Below are positions 10,844 through 21,646 of a stretch of DNA of 64,000 nucleotides, piece by piece. Under the pieces are notes generated by a model, which saw only the letters and a list, made by a program, of their open reading frames with translations, was not told the DNA's origin and made no database searches. The translations under genes and the position numbers were made by a program. The DNA lies in the NCBI RefSeq assembly GCF_030272615.1, contig NC_081414.1, positions 234,656,733-234,720,732 of the forward strand. Reading direction: 5' to 3'. The stretch comes from Cryptomeria japonica (taxonomy: Eukaryota > Streptophyta > Pinopsida > Cupressales > Cupressaceae). The first letter of the stretch is position 1; every line of letters begins with the position of its first letter.

Positions 10844-12451
10844 CTACGTATAATCTGTGGTATCAGTGCCTTGCCTAGAAGTGGAAGGACCCCTTTGATC
10901 TTGTGATGGAAGTGGATTTTTGAACATCAGATGATCATTATTTGTTGTTTTTGGGTCATGTCCTTCAATTTCAATTTCTCCTCGGTCAATAAGATCTTGA
11001 ATAAGCTCTTTTAATCGGTGACAATTACTTGTCTTGTGTCCTCTTCCTTGATGGAATTCACAGTGTTCAGTATCTCTCCACCATGCCGTTTTGACTTGAG
11101 GCTCATAGTTTGATAGTTTAGGTAGAGTGACCAAATTTTGAGAAATGAGTTGTCGCAACACTGTTTCAATGGGTTCCCCTAAGGGAGTGTATGTGCATTT
11201 TTGTTTTTGCTGATGAGGTCTTGGTTCATCATGAAATGTGATGCGACCTTGATTGGAAGGAACATTTGTGTTATTCTGAGGTGGAGGATTTTGTCCTGCA
11301 AACCGAACCACAGGTTGTGCATTCTAGATAGTCCGGGCATCCACAACCCCATCATTGACTATATTCTTGTTTTTATTCCAGAAGTTTGGTTTATCGCTAT
11401 TGAAGCGTGGGTGAGGACCATCTTTTGGTTCATTAAAGATTTTGATGAGTCCTTTCTTGATGAGTGCCCTTTCACATTTTAAACCCTTGGTGATCATATC
11501 ATTAAAAGAGTCTGTGTCTTTGACATCCAGGTGAAATTCCATTTCTTCATTTAAGTTGGAAATGAATATTTCCACTAGTTCTCATTCAGGTAACTGAAGA
11601 GAACGTCTGCTAGACATTTGGCGCCATCGTTGCAGGAATACTGAGAATAGTTCACCTGGTTTTTTTTTAGTGTTGCACAGATCAGCCATGGTAATGTCGC
11701 ATTCAATGTTATGAGAATAATGAGCTAGGAACTTCTGGATGAGTTCCTCAAATGTTCTAATGCCACCTGGTAGTCTGGAAAACCATGATGTGGTTGTTCC
11801 TCCCAAGCTTTGGGGAAAAAGGCGCATGAGGTAAGTGTCTTCATATGCCACTTCAAGACAAGCGGAATGAAATTCTCTGACATGATCGCGGGGATCTCCC
11901 TTTCCTCTATATTTTTCAAATTTGGGTGTTTCGAATCCTTGTGGAAAGGGTGGCATATAAAGATTCCGATCAAAAGGATAAGGACAGATGTCATTGAGTG
12001 AGAATTGGTTAGTTTTGACACCACTATGAAGTTGTTGGGCGAGATTCTCGACTTGTTGCCGCAACATCTCCATTTCAGTTGGAGGAGGAGGTGGTGGGTT
12101 ACCTCAAGGAATGTTATATCTAATGGGATCCCTACCTCTGTCCTCTTCATGGCGACTTTGTCTTTCTGATGCTTGTCTTAATTGGGCAAGATCAAAGTCA
12201 GAGGGGAGTTTGGCTCCTTCTTGAGCGAGCTTTAAGAAGTGAGCATCCGCATTGCTCCTGAGTATTTCGTCAAACAGTCTATTAAAGAGAGGGTTATGTT
12301 GAGCCCTTTCTATTGTTGCAGGAGTGGGAGTACTTGGGTTTTCATCATTCGCATTTCCTCCAAGTGCTTCTTGAAATTCATTGAGATTTTCCTCTTCTTC
12401 TTCTTCTATTTCTATTTCTCGTTGCCTTGACTGTGATCGGGTTTGAGCCAT
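10844..12451 (-). pseudogene. Gypsy Gag (capsid and zinc knuckle), broken by stops
   Basis: The start is the ATG whose complement lies at 12449-12451 (MAQTRSQSRQRE), followed by an acidic run. Capsid-type sequence FPQGFETPKFEKYRGKGDP and a TTSWFSRLPGGIRTFEEL block lie at about 11650-12000, typical of the retrotransposon gag domain. The nucleocapsid knuckle is CEFHQGRGHKTSNC at about 11020-11065, a Cys-x2-His-x4-His-x4-Cys variant usual for Tat Gag. Stops lie at 12104-12106, 11582-11584, 11324-11326 and 10844-10846, all in one phase. There is no frameshift between gag and protease, so a single Gag-Pol polyprotein is implied for the ancestor. Confidence 0.88.
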
Positions 12452-12901
12452 TTTGTTTATGATTCTTTGTTGAAGTTGAGTGAAAATGATGATGAGTTTT
12501 TGATGAAATGAGAGATTGATGATTGGTAAATTGTGTTGCATGTGGATCTCTAGCACTTTTAAGGTAGATGTAACCGAAATTCCTTCTTTGAATTGCTTGT
12601 TTGTTTTTTATAAGATTTGATGTGATAAGGTGTAGAGAAATCTGAGATGTGTTATAGATTTAACTACCTAGTAATGAGAGGATTCACTCATGAACTAGTT
12701 TTAACCTGCGTAGATGTGTCTCTTAGGATGAGCTTATCCTAGATGTAGAAACAATCTAAAAAGTGATGTGATGTGTTTGATTTCAAGCAATATCTAAAAG
12801 AGAACTTGGGACAAGAACCTCTTAATGTTTTGAGAGTTGGGACGGATTGATGATGAAGTGATGATGTATGAGTGAGATGATGGATGAAAAAAATTTCAAC
12901 T

Positions 12902-13453
12902 TCAATAAAAACTTTGTGTTACAAATGGGACAAACTCTATCTCTTCCCTTTCGGGTGTTGGTGGTATTTCTCGAGCTGTGTTGTATGTGATACAGATGTT
13001 TGGGAAAAAGTTGGGTTTAATCTTACCTCCTTGGTTTTTGTGATAACTCAGAGCTCTATATTGCATAAAAGCTCTGTAGTTCAATGATTCTGAATCAAAT
13101 TCGTTTGTTTTGCCTTGAAGGTAGAGACGCATGTGACGTAGAAAAACTCTATGGGAGACAAAGATTTGTCTATTGATATAGAAGAATTTCCTCCTTTTGA
13201 TCAAAGCCTTTGAGCTTAATGGTCTTCTTTTCAAGTTGATATTCTGATGACGCTTCTTCTTTCTCAAGATGTGAAGAATGGTCATAAAATTTTGACTCTT
13301 CATTATTTGTACTTTGTTTTTGATGTGTTTGTTTGTTTTGAAAAAATGTTGGATGAATACTTTGTTTTTGGGATTGATTTTCTGATTTGATGTTTTTTTT
13401 TTACAAGAAAACAAAGCAAGCACACAAACACAAGAATGTTGCCTCAAAGGCAC
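12902..13453 (-). CDS. Lysine-rich ORF of unknown meaning in gypsy leader
   Basis: A 183-residue open frame upstream of gag on the element's sense strand. It is rich in Lys, Asn, Phe and His with no recognisable motif, and its composition follows the local AT-rich DNA. Some Tat elements (Ogre type) have an extra ORF ahead of gag, which is the only reason to list it. A chance open frame in the leader is more likely. Confidence 0.15.
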   Translation of the reverse strand: MPLRQHSCVCVLALFSCKKKTSNQKINPKNKVFIQHFFKTNKHIKNKVQIMKSQNFMTILHILRKKKRHQNINLKRRPLSSKALIKRRKFFYINRQIFVSHRVFLRHMRLYLQGKTNEFDSESLNYRAFMQYRALSYHKNQGGKIKPNFFPNICITYNTAREIPPTPEREEIEFVPFVTQSFY

Positions 13454-14780
13454 AAATGAGTATGGGTCTAGATCAACCCAATCCTTGGACTTGTATATGA
13501 CCCTTCCTTTAGATGTATTTTAAGGTGTATTTCCAAAGCCTGAAGTCGGCTCAATTTGTACTTGGTCTTGACTAAAATGAACACACTTCAAACACTTTTT
13601 ATCCCTAAGATCAAATGGCCAGTTGTGATAAATTTAGACCACATCTTGATATTTCTTCGACTTTGGTACTACATACCTTATGAATCCCGTTGTGGCAAGT
13701 AAGGATGTGATATACTAAGTCTTGCACGAGCATAACAAATAGATGATCCCTATGATGGGGGAGTCACCACTTTTATCAAACCACAAGTGACTTTTCAAAA
13801 AGCTATGTTTCTACTCAAGGAAATATGTATGGTGAGTATCTTGGGAGCAAAACCATCTATGCTCTTGCACTAAATTATATCGCAAATATCCTCAATCAAT
13901 AAAATAGGCGGGCTACTACTTAAAGGTGTTTAGTCATGTTCGATGTTTTTGGACATAAGTTCATTCTGCAGTGACTCACTGAAGAGCCTTGTAACTGGTG
14001 GTGGGGCCCATTTGTCCTTTCGACCAGTTACACTATAGGAATAGCTATACCCAAGGCTACAACTTTCGCTCTCACCTGATTTCTATAGCGGCTCGAAGGA
14101 TTTACCGCTCGAGGTCGTTCCCAAGAGTGATGTGTCTCTTGGCAGGCCTCTCTTAAAAGGATAAAATTTTGAGTGTTACTAACACTTCTCTCTTGCACTT
14201 AGGACCACGAAAGCCAAGGGAGAGGATAGTGTGTGTTAGAGGTAGGACCACTGGACCGACTTTTGCACAAGCGTGCCAAGCACAAAAGACACTTGTTCTT
14301 TTTAATCCACCATTTGCAAATGTGATCTAACTATTTGGAGATGTTGCTCCAACAGCCATGGTGTTCATTTTAACTTCAAAGGCAATGTGTTTTGTAATCT
14401 AGAATTTGAAAATCCTAGTCAACTTAATGAAAAACACATTTGCTTGAAGTAAAATTTGTTTGCAAAAATCAAAACAAGTGGATTGTTCTTTTTACTTGCC
14501 TAAAAATTGAAGTGTGGATTGTGATTTTTAAGTTTGATGCAAGAAAGAAAATTTGTTTGTTGATTTTAAGCACCAAAATGAAGATGAATCCTAACTTGCA
14601 ATGGAAGTAAATGTTTGTTGTCAAGTTTTTTGTTTTTTTTTAAAAGCACCAAAGGAAAATTTTTTATTTTTAATGATGAGTTTTAACCTGCACAAAACAA
14701 AATTTGTTAGTAAAATCTATGTTCAAGGGGGGGCTTCCACAAGCCTAAGATTTTCAATTTTTCGGTTACAAGGTGAGTTT

Positions 14781-15045
14781 TACAATATTCTGTTGCAATA
14801 GCGCTAGTCTGCGTTTAAACAGAAGCGCTATTTTACACAAAAGCGTTGAAAGAAGGGTAAAACCAGAGAGGCAAAAGCGCTAAAAGATTTTCAATAGTGC
14901 CAAAAGAATGACAAACGCACCAAAACAAATCCAAAAGCGCTGAAAGTTGGACAATAGCGCTATTGTAAGAACAATAGCGCTAAAAGAAAAAGTGTTGGTA
15001 GCGCTAGAACGTGTTCAATAGCACTAAAGCGCAACCTATGTGACA
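14781..15045. repeat. AGCGCT array near gypsy primer site, inverted relative to left array
   Basis: Degenerate units of the form caatagcgctaaaag or caaaagcgct, the reverse complement of the units at 1-290. Seven exact AGCGCT hexamers are visible, plus decayed ones (caatagtgcc, caatagcact). The array lies within the leader, about 55 bp from the primer site. Confidence 0.85.
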
Positions 15046-15100
15046 AATTCAACAATCAGACATGTTAGTGTACAAAAAAAATGGTCTTTTTTGGTGCTTG

Positions 15101-15120
15101 GATTCACGTCGGGTTCACCA
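15101..15120 (-). promoter_or_regulatory. Primer binding site for tRNA-Trp (gypsy element)
   Basis: The + strand reads gattcacgtcgggttcacca, identical over 20 bases to the 3' end of plant tRNA-Trp including CCA as I know that tRNA. The element's sense strand is therefore its complement, the expected primer site. It begins two bases inside the LTR end at 15123. Only the 3' 20 bases match, so this is not a tRNA gene. Confidence 0.9.
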
Positions 15121-15122
15121 AA

Positions 15123-16507
15123 TGATGCTCTGCAAAAAGGGAAGGTTAGTGAAAGATAACAAAACACAAACAAGAAGAAAAGCCAAGTTGTTAGTGTTAG
15201 AAATCATAAACAAAATACTTTCCTACACAAGCATATCAAAAGAGATACCAAAAGCATGATAGAATATCTAACTAGGAAGGTAAATATGATGAGGCATCTC
15301 CAAATGCCTCCTAACATGCTCTTGATTTCTTCTCCCTTGTTCCTCTCCTCTCCAAGTTCCAAAATAGTGTAGCTCTCAGCAGCTTTTTGCACTATGGATG
15401 CTTATGGAGGATTGAGATTGTAGTATTGTACTCTAAATGTGAAATGAAAAGCTAATACTATGCTATTGATGCTAAAATGATTTATTTTTAACCAAAATGA
15501 CAATACATGAGTTAATTATGCTAAAATACTCTCTTAAAATGCCTATAGCTTAAATGCATACAAGTTTTCAGGATCTGGATTATGAAGAAATGGGCTCTAT
15601 TTATAGGAAAAATGGAGCAATGGATGGTTGAGATTGAGTAATCTCAACAAGGGTCAGGATTGAATGATTTCAAATACATGTGAGGGCTTTCAACCCAATC
15701 CCAGGATGACAAGTGTCAATGTGAGATAGGCTGAGAGGGGAGGGAATAAGCATTAAATGCCTGACATGACTTTGAGATTTAAGGTCAAGGTTGGTTGAAT
15801 GAATAAACTCTTTATTCAAATAATAAAGCTTTTATCCAATGGATAAACTCTTGTGCAAATGTGAAATGGATGAATATGGTCAAAACAATAAATGTTTGGG
15901 GAGACAAGTTTGAAATAACCATAAATGGTTATGTAAGAGTCATAAATGGTCATGTAAGAGCCATTAGTGGTCTTGGAAGACTTTGGGGGTTAATTTGTTG
16001 AACACACAAAGCATTAAATGTTTTTCAAAGACTTTGGAGTCTTTGAGAAGTGACTTCATTTTGCTTAGGAATGTGACAATAATTAGGAGATGGATTAGGC
16101 TAATTAGGAAGGGGTTAGAAGAATCTAGAAGGGGATTAGATTTTGCAAGTGGATTTGGTGGGTGAGGGAAAATAGGATTTTATTAAAATAAAAATTCATT
16201 CATTCCAATAAATGTGTGCAAGTTGCATTTGTAGGAAAATGCAAGTGGGGGGGGGGGGATAATGATTTAAATAAATGTTTTATTTAATTTATTTAAAAGA
16301 GCAAAAGGGGATTTTATTTATTTAATTGATTGGAATTTGATTTAATGAATTAATTAAAATAAATTGAATAATTTATTTAATTAATAGAAGAATGTTTGGA
16401 GATGAATTAATTAAATATTAATTTAATTAATTGATGGCTAGTGGATTTTTAATCAAATAAATAGCGTTTATTTATTTAATTAAGCTGGACAGATTTGTGT
16501 GACTACA
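15123..16507 (-). mobile_element. 5' LTR of gypsy element
   Basis: Bounded on the internal side by the tRNA-Trp site (spacer aa) and on the outer side by the exact point where Copia-1 LTR sequence resumes. On the sense strand it begins TGTAGTCACAC and ends GAGCATCA, the normal TG...CA. Its length is 1,385 bp. It contains a minus-strand TATA box (15598-15605) and AT-rich stretches with a G11-type run at about 16248-16258. The second copy is outside the window, so LTR divergence cannot be measured. Confidence 0.85.
15598..15605 (-). promoter_or_regulatory. TATA box of gypsy LTR promoter
   Basis: The minus strand reads CCTATAAATAGAG, a near-perfect plant TATA context. It lies about 480 bp from the internal end of the LTR, so transcription would start near 15570 and run toward gag. 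Position and orientation fit the U3/R border of the element. Confidence 0.7.
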
Positions 16508-16843
16508 GATATCATTGGGCATATATATATTGGTGAAGGGTTATGTCTACGTAGGGGCATGACCCCTACGTGGCTTTATGCCATGTAGGGTCATGACCCT
16601 ACGTAACCATAGCACTTCACATATATTAGCAATTAGTTATGTGCCAAGTCATTTATTGTGCTCGATACTATCTTGCTTAACAATTCGGTGATAGTAATAT
16701 TGCACATGACTTGATAGTCATCGGATAATAAAATGATAATATGTTAATGTTACTTTCATTCAATATATATATGTATGTGATTTTAATTGAAATGATATAT
16801 ATATATATATATGTATGTATGTATGTATTTCCATTCAAACATA

Positions 16844-16874
<31 letters not shown>

Positions 16875-16956
16875 TTATATTTATATATTTATATATGTAT
16901 TAGCTTACTCATAATATATTGCTTGCTTCAATCTGAATGAGGCTACATCCTTAACA
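16508..16956 (-). mobile_element. 3' LTR of Copia-1 (part, cut by gypsy insertion)
   Basis: Matches 21958-22405 of the 5' LTR from gatatcattggg to ccttaaca. Over the first 250 bases I count about 15 substitutions. The remaining 311 bp of the LTR (equivalent to 21647-21957) are absent here and should lie beyond the far end of the gypsy element. A simple-sequence segment (16740-16900) is TA/TATG-rich, unlike the TG/CA repeat at the same place in the other copy. On the sense strand the LTR is preceded by the purine-rich CTAAGAGGTAG. Confidence 0.9.
16549..16602. repeat. Two adjacent palindromes in Copia-1 3' LTR
   Basis: 16549-16571 is a 9-bp stem with a 5-base centre (acgtagggg / cccctacgt). 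16585-16602 is a perfect 18-bp palindrome, gtagggtcatgaccctac. The second is unchanged in the other LTR (22035-22052); the first has G-to-A changes in both arms there. Confidence 0.85.
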
Positions 16957-17613
16957 CTACCTCTTAGCAAAAGAGGATTGAATTTCATAATTATGTTTAA
17001 GGAACAACATTCTAGAGATATGTTCATTTGGCATGAGCATATGCATTCACTCAGTAATGCTTACTAGTAAAATACTTCATATCTCAGGGAGATATGGATT
17101 ATCTGATCTCCAGCACTCTGGGACAACAGCTACATGAAGTCTATTAGATAACAACCTTGATCCTAGTAACAATTGTAAGATTGTCATTATCATAGGTATT
17201 ATATTCTTCAACATATTAATTGTTGTCATTATCATAGGAGCAATAATTTTAGTATCGTGACATCCAGCACATTCCAGGACAACAAATTAATGTAATCAAT
17301 CATGATATGATTGTTATCATAATCCCCGACACATTTCGGGACAACACTTAATGACAACAAATCAATAACTCAAACATAACAAAATCAGTATCAAGATTTT
17401 CGACACATTCTAGGATAGCAACTTAATATAGTCAATCTTGATAATAGATCAGGCTATTGTTGAGATCATCACCTTACAATAGTGATCTCACACATACATC
17501 ACATGAAAGATCGTCACCTTTCATGACATAACACACAAATGCAATATTGCATCCAAAATATTCATGAATGTATCAATTTACATATGGCTGAGATTCAATA
17601 TCAGAAATTTCAA
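16957..17613 (-). other. Copia-1 3' untranslated region with degenerate repeat
   Basis: About 650 bp between the RNase H stop and the 3' LTR, without coding content. Four related words of the form cagcacattccaggacaacaaattaatg occur near 17111, 17265, 17324 and 17400, each followed by a tcatgat- or tcttgat-like stretch, so a decayed tandem repeat is present. Confidence 0.6.
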
Positions 17614-19455
17614 TCACAATTTAGTCATGCCAAGTTTACCTCTAAAGTACTCCACTTTCAACTTTGCAAGAGGTTTGGTGAATATGTCGGCACTTTTCTC
17701 TTCAGTGCTGATGTAGGCCAATTTGATAACATCTTTGTCTACCATATCTCTTATGTAATGGTAAGGGATTTCTATATGCTTGGATTGATTATGAAAAACT
17801 GGATTTACAAAAAATTTGATGCAGCTTTGATTATCATAGTGAATCACTGTGGGGTTTAGGGGCTTCCCAAATAGTCCCACTAGCAATTTCCTTAACCACA
17901 CTGCTTCACGAGCTCCCATGGAGGCAGCCATATATTCGGCTTTAGTGGAACTCTAAGAAACTGCTGGCTACTTTCTGCTAAACTAGGATATCATGGTCGA
18001 TCCAGGACTGAAACAACACCCCATAGTACTTTTATGATCAATGGAACTGCCTGCCCAGTCAGAATTAGAAGACCCTTGGAGTTGTATCTCAACATTTTCA
18101 TACTTCAGGCCAAATCCAATAGTACCATGCAAGTATCTCAGAATATGCTTAGCAACCATTAGGTGAATCTTCTTAGGTTCGCACATGAAATGACTTAACA
18201 CATTAGTAGCACAACAAATATCAGGGCGAGTGTTTACCAAGTACGTAAGAGATCCAATAATTTGTCTATAGTATGTAGGATCTGTAGGTTCTGAATCTAC
18301 TGCTTCACTTTTAAGCTTATGAATATTTGTTTCCATTAGAGTGGATAGAGGTTTACAATCCATCATACCAAATTTGGTCAAGATATCAGTGGTGTATTTT
18401 CCTTGATTTACGAAAATATAATTCTCTTTTTTCCATACTTCTAAACCTAGAAAATAGTGCAGAAGACCTAGATCCTTCATATCAAATTCAGCCACAAGAT
18501 CTTGTTTGCATTTTTCAATAAGATGATCTTCTCCTATTATCAACAAGTCATCAACATAGAGAACAAGTATTAACATGTCACCATCGGATATTTTGAAGTA
18601 TATGTTAGGATCTACTTCATTTTTGGAATATCCTAGCTTGGAGAGATAACTATCTATCCTTTCATATCATGCCCTGGGAACTTGCTTAAGGTCGTAGAGA
18701 GATTTTTTTAGTTTATACACATAGAGGTTTCTATCATGTGTATCAAAGCCTTCAGGTTGTTCTATATATACTTGTTCTTCAATAAAACCATTCAAAAATG
18801 TGGTCTTTACGTCCATTTGATGTATCTTCCACCCTTTAAACGTTGTAATGGCAATAATGGTTCTTACAGAGGTATATCGGGCAACTGGAGCAAATGTCTC
18901 TTCGTAATCAATTCCAGCCTTTTGAGAAAACCCCCTGGCAACGAATTTGGCTTTGTGTTTTTCAATACTACCATCTGGTGCATATTTGATTTTGAATAAC
19001 CACTTTGAAGACACAACTGATTTGTCTTTTGGTCTAGGTACAATATCCTAGACATCATTTTTTAAGATAGATTGGTATTCCCCAATCATTGCATCTTTCC
19101 AAGATTGACATGTTAAAGCCTCTTCAACATTTGATGGTTCATATTTTGTAAGCTTGGTCATGAGTGCAACATAGCATGATTGAATTCTTGTTTTCTTACT
19201 TTCTCTGAAGATTTTATCAGGTTCCACATTATTTTCTTCAATCATCTCTCTTGCCCATAGTGGCCTTTTCTTGTTGTTAGGATTTTCAGCATTCTCCAAA
19301 TTAGATGATGGAGGTTCATGATTTTCTATGATATTCTCCCTCTGATTCTCAATTGCATGATTTTCATCTGATTCTGTGATTTGATCATCTTCTGCACTTA
19401 GAGATATTTTATAAGCAGCATCTTCTTCAAATTTGACATCTCTATTGATTTCCAT
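17614..19455 (-). pseudogene. Copia-1 reverse transcriptase and RNase H (broken)
   Basis: Open segments 19455-19048, 19014-18667, 18576-17983 and 17931-17614 share one phase. RT starts after an acidic linker with KDAMIGEYQSI; WLFKIKYAPDG and [19 protein letters not shown] follow, and the catalytic box LYVDDLL (about 18550) is intact. RNase H shows SDWAGSSIDHKS, AAEYMAA-type sequence in part, and a YDNQSCIKF stretch, ending EYFRGKLGMTKL at the normal terminus. Stops interrupt it at 19048, 18667 and 17983. Confidence 0.9.
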
Positions 19456-19782
19456 AGATCTTCATCCTGGAATATAGACTCTGTATCCTTTAGTGGTTTC
19501 ACTATAGCTAACAAATACGCCTTTCTTCCCAGAGGGTTCTAGTTTAGTCTCTTTTCTTTAGGAACATGAATATATACGTGATAACCAAAGATTCTTAGAT
19601 GGCTTAAATCTGATTTATTCCCTGTAAAGGCTTCTTCAGGTGTTATATTCTCTAAGATTGAATGAGGGCATCTATTTTGAATGTACACAGTTGTATTTGA
19701 GGCTTCAGCCTAGAATGAGATATGTAAATTTTGATCATGCATCATGGCTTTAGCGGCTTCGATAATGATTCTATTTTTTTCT

Positions 19783-20958
19783 TTATGTGACTCCATTATG
19801 TTGAGGATTATAAGGTATTGTACATTCCCTCTTAATCCCAATAGAAATGCAAAATTCTTTAAAATTTTCAGAGATATATTCACCCCCATTATCTGATCTT
19901 AGAGTCTTTATTTTCTTCCCAGTTTGATTTTCCACTAAGGCTTTAAATTCTTTGAATTTCAATAACACTTCATTTGATTCTTTAAGTTTTATGAAATAGA
20001 TCCAAGTTTTCCTAGAGTAGTCATCAACAAATATCACATAATACAAAAATCCCCCTAGTGATGGTAATGACATTTGACCACACAAATCAGTGTGGACAAG
20101 TTCTAGTACAACTTTTGATTTGTGTTCACTTGGAGGAAAGGGCCCTTTTGAGTTCTTCCCTAGAGCACATCGTTTACAAGTTCCAACATGATCAGATTTT
20201 ATATTAGGTAATCCTGTGGTGATCTTTCCTATAGAAGGTAGGGCACTAAACCGAAGATGTCCTAATCTTCTATGCCAAATTTCATTAGAATTTGATACTT
20301 CATGATTTAGTGCATGTTTTTGAGCATTACATAGTTTATATAAACTACCATCTCTAGATCCTATAGGAATAGCATTCTTTATGTTAGAATTTTTAAGCCA
20401 GAGTAGAACTTTATCTTCATGGAAGGTGACATGATATCCTTGATCAGCTAGTCCTGAAATAGAGAAAAAATTAATTTTGATACCCGATACAAAAATAACA
20501 TCTTTCAATTGTAATGTAACTCTTGTTCTTAATTGAATTGAGTAGGTCCCAATTCCTTTCACTGGATAGGTAGAATTTTCTCCAATTGTAACTTCCTCAG
20601 TTGAGTGCCCTTCAAAGGTTTTGAATTGATCTCTAAATCCGGTTATGTGTCGAGATGCTCCACTATCGATTATCCACATATGTTTGTTTGCATTTAGTTC
20701 GCTTGATAAGGCTAAGAAGAATAAGGGATTCTCTACTTCCTTGACTTCAACTAAGGTTGCTTGGGCTTTCTTTCTTTCCAGGCAAAACCTATGAGTGTGT
20801 CCAAATTTATCACACCTGTAGCATTGAATCTTGGAGAAGTCTCTTTTTTTGTGATTTTGATTGTTATTTCTTCTCTTCCATTTGAACTTCTTTTTCTTCC
20901 CTTTGTTGCTTGTGTTAGCATATAGTTCTTTAATTTCTCCCTTTTTGTTTGGACCCAT
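19783..20958 (-). pseudogene. Copia-1 zinc knuckle, protease and integrase (391 aa open)
   Basis: In order: the nucleocapsid knuckle CYRCDKFGHTHRFC, protease WIIDSGASRHITG with an intact DSG, the GAG-pre-integrase histidine/cysteine motif (HRRLGHLRF then CKRCALGK), and integrase with LVHTDLCG and LRSDNGGEY. The third catalytic residue would follow NGVT, but the next codon (19783-19785) is a stop, exactly at the glutamate position. The same phase continues below 19783 with integrase C-terminal sequence (about 19460-19780) that holds further stops. Confidence 0.92.
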
Positions 20959-20973
20959 CCCTTTTGTAGTTAG

Positions 20974-21417
20974 TCAAGATTCTTCTTGAGTGCAATCGTT
21001 CTTGAGTTGATCAAATTTTGGTAGTGTAGGTCGAGAACTAATGCCTTGAATAAAGGATTCCCAATTGGATGGTAATCCCTTAAGTGCTATTAGAGATAGC
21101 TCCATATCATCTACCTTATTTCCAATAGTTGACAATTGGTCTTTCAACTCTGAAATCCTCATGAAATAGGATGTGATTGTTTCTCCTTTATTCATCTTGA
21201 TATGCATTAATTGTTGTTTTAAACTAAGCAATCTACTTGCATTATTTATTTCATATGTATTTTGGATGGTCTTGAACATATCATAAGTTGTAGTTAGTAT
21301 TGATATGGTTGGAAGAATGTGATCTTTAACATCATCAATTATTATCTTCTTAGCCTTGTTGTTGTGTCTTTTCCAAGTTGTTTTCTCTGGTTCGTCTTCG
21401 AGCATCTTTGTGTCTTC

Positions 21418-21453
<36 letters not shown>

Positions 21454-21551
21454 AATTCAAGTTCTTGAAGAATTGCTATTATTTGAATTTTCCATGAGAC
21501 AAAGTTGGATGCGCCTTCGAGTCTATCCTCCACTCTAACATCGTTCACCAT
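20974..21551 (-). pseudogene. Copia-1 Gag N-terminus and core (frameshifted at TA repeat)
   Basis: The likely start is the ATG complement at 21549-21551, giving MVNDVRVEDRLEGASNFVSW, a usual copia Gag opening. The frame then enters a 30-base TA repeat (21421-21450) and runs into a TAG on the other side. The Gag core downstream (143 aa from 21405, with LLSLKQQLMHIKMNKGETI and LKGLPSNWESFIQGI) lies in a different phase. A stop at 20974-20976 separates it from the knuckle. Confidence 0.8.
21421..21450. repeat. (TA)15 microsatellite inside Copia-1 gag
   Basis: Thirty bases of pure TA between the Gag N-terminus and Gag core. Read through, it encodes alternating Ile and Tyr. Its length sets the relative phase of the two parts of gag. 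Confidence 0.9.
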
Positions 21552-21633
21552 GATTGTTCTTCCTTTGATTCTAAATGCAAATCTGAATTTTAATTAAAAA
21601 TGTCACTATCTTTATTTATTTCTCTACCAACTT

Positions 21634-21646
21634 GGCTCTGATACCA
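21634..21646 (-). promoter_or_regulatory. iMet primer binding site of Copia-1
   Basis: The + strand ggctctgatacca is identical to the 3' end of initiator tRNA-Met, directly abutting the LTR start tgttaagg at 21647. Confidence 0.92.

Larger units (their letters stand above)
12452..15100 (-). other. Long 5' leader of gypsy element
   Basis: About 2.6 kb between the primer site and the gag start. It is AT-rich and holds the reverse-oriented AGCGCT array at its distal end. One open stretch (12902-13453) is described separately. Otherwise I see no protein similarity, knuckle or splice pattern. Long leaders are common in Tat elements. Confidence 0.7.
1..16507 (-). mobile_element. Ty3/gypsy Tat-type LTR retrotransposon, 3' LTR outside window
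   Basis: A long minus-strand element. In order from high to low coordinate it has a 5' LTR (15123-16507), a tRNA-Trp primer site (15101-15120), a leader of about 2.6 kb, gag, protease, G-patch, RT, RNase H, a second archaeal-type RNase H, integrase, a 2.6 kb spacer, an antisense PMD gene and a short-repeat array. The second RNase H between RT and integrase is the hallmark of the Tat branch. Gag-pol occupies one phase from 12451 to 5162 (7,290 nt) with at least twelve stop codons and no net frameshift. The right end abuts the 3' LTR of Copia-1 exactly where the other copy of that LTR continues uninterrupted, so this element inserted into Copia-1. Its 3' LTR is not in the window. Confidence 0.93.

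Noticed and set aside
15101-15120. tRNA-Trp gene
   Set aside because: Only the last 20 bases of the tRNA match, including the untemplated CCA, directly beside an LTR. It is a primer binding site.
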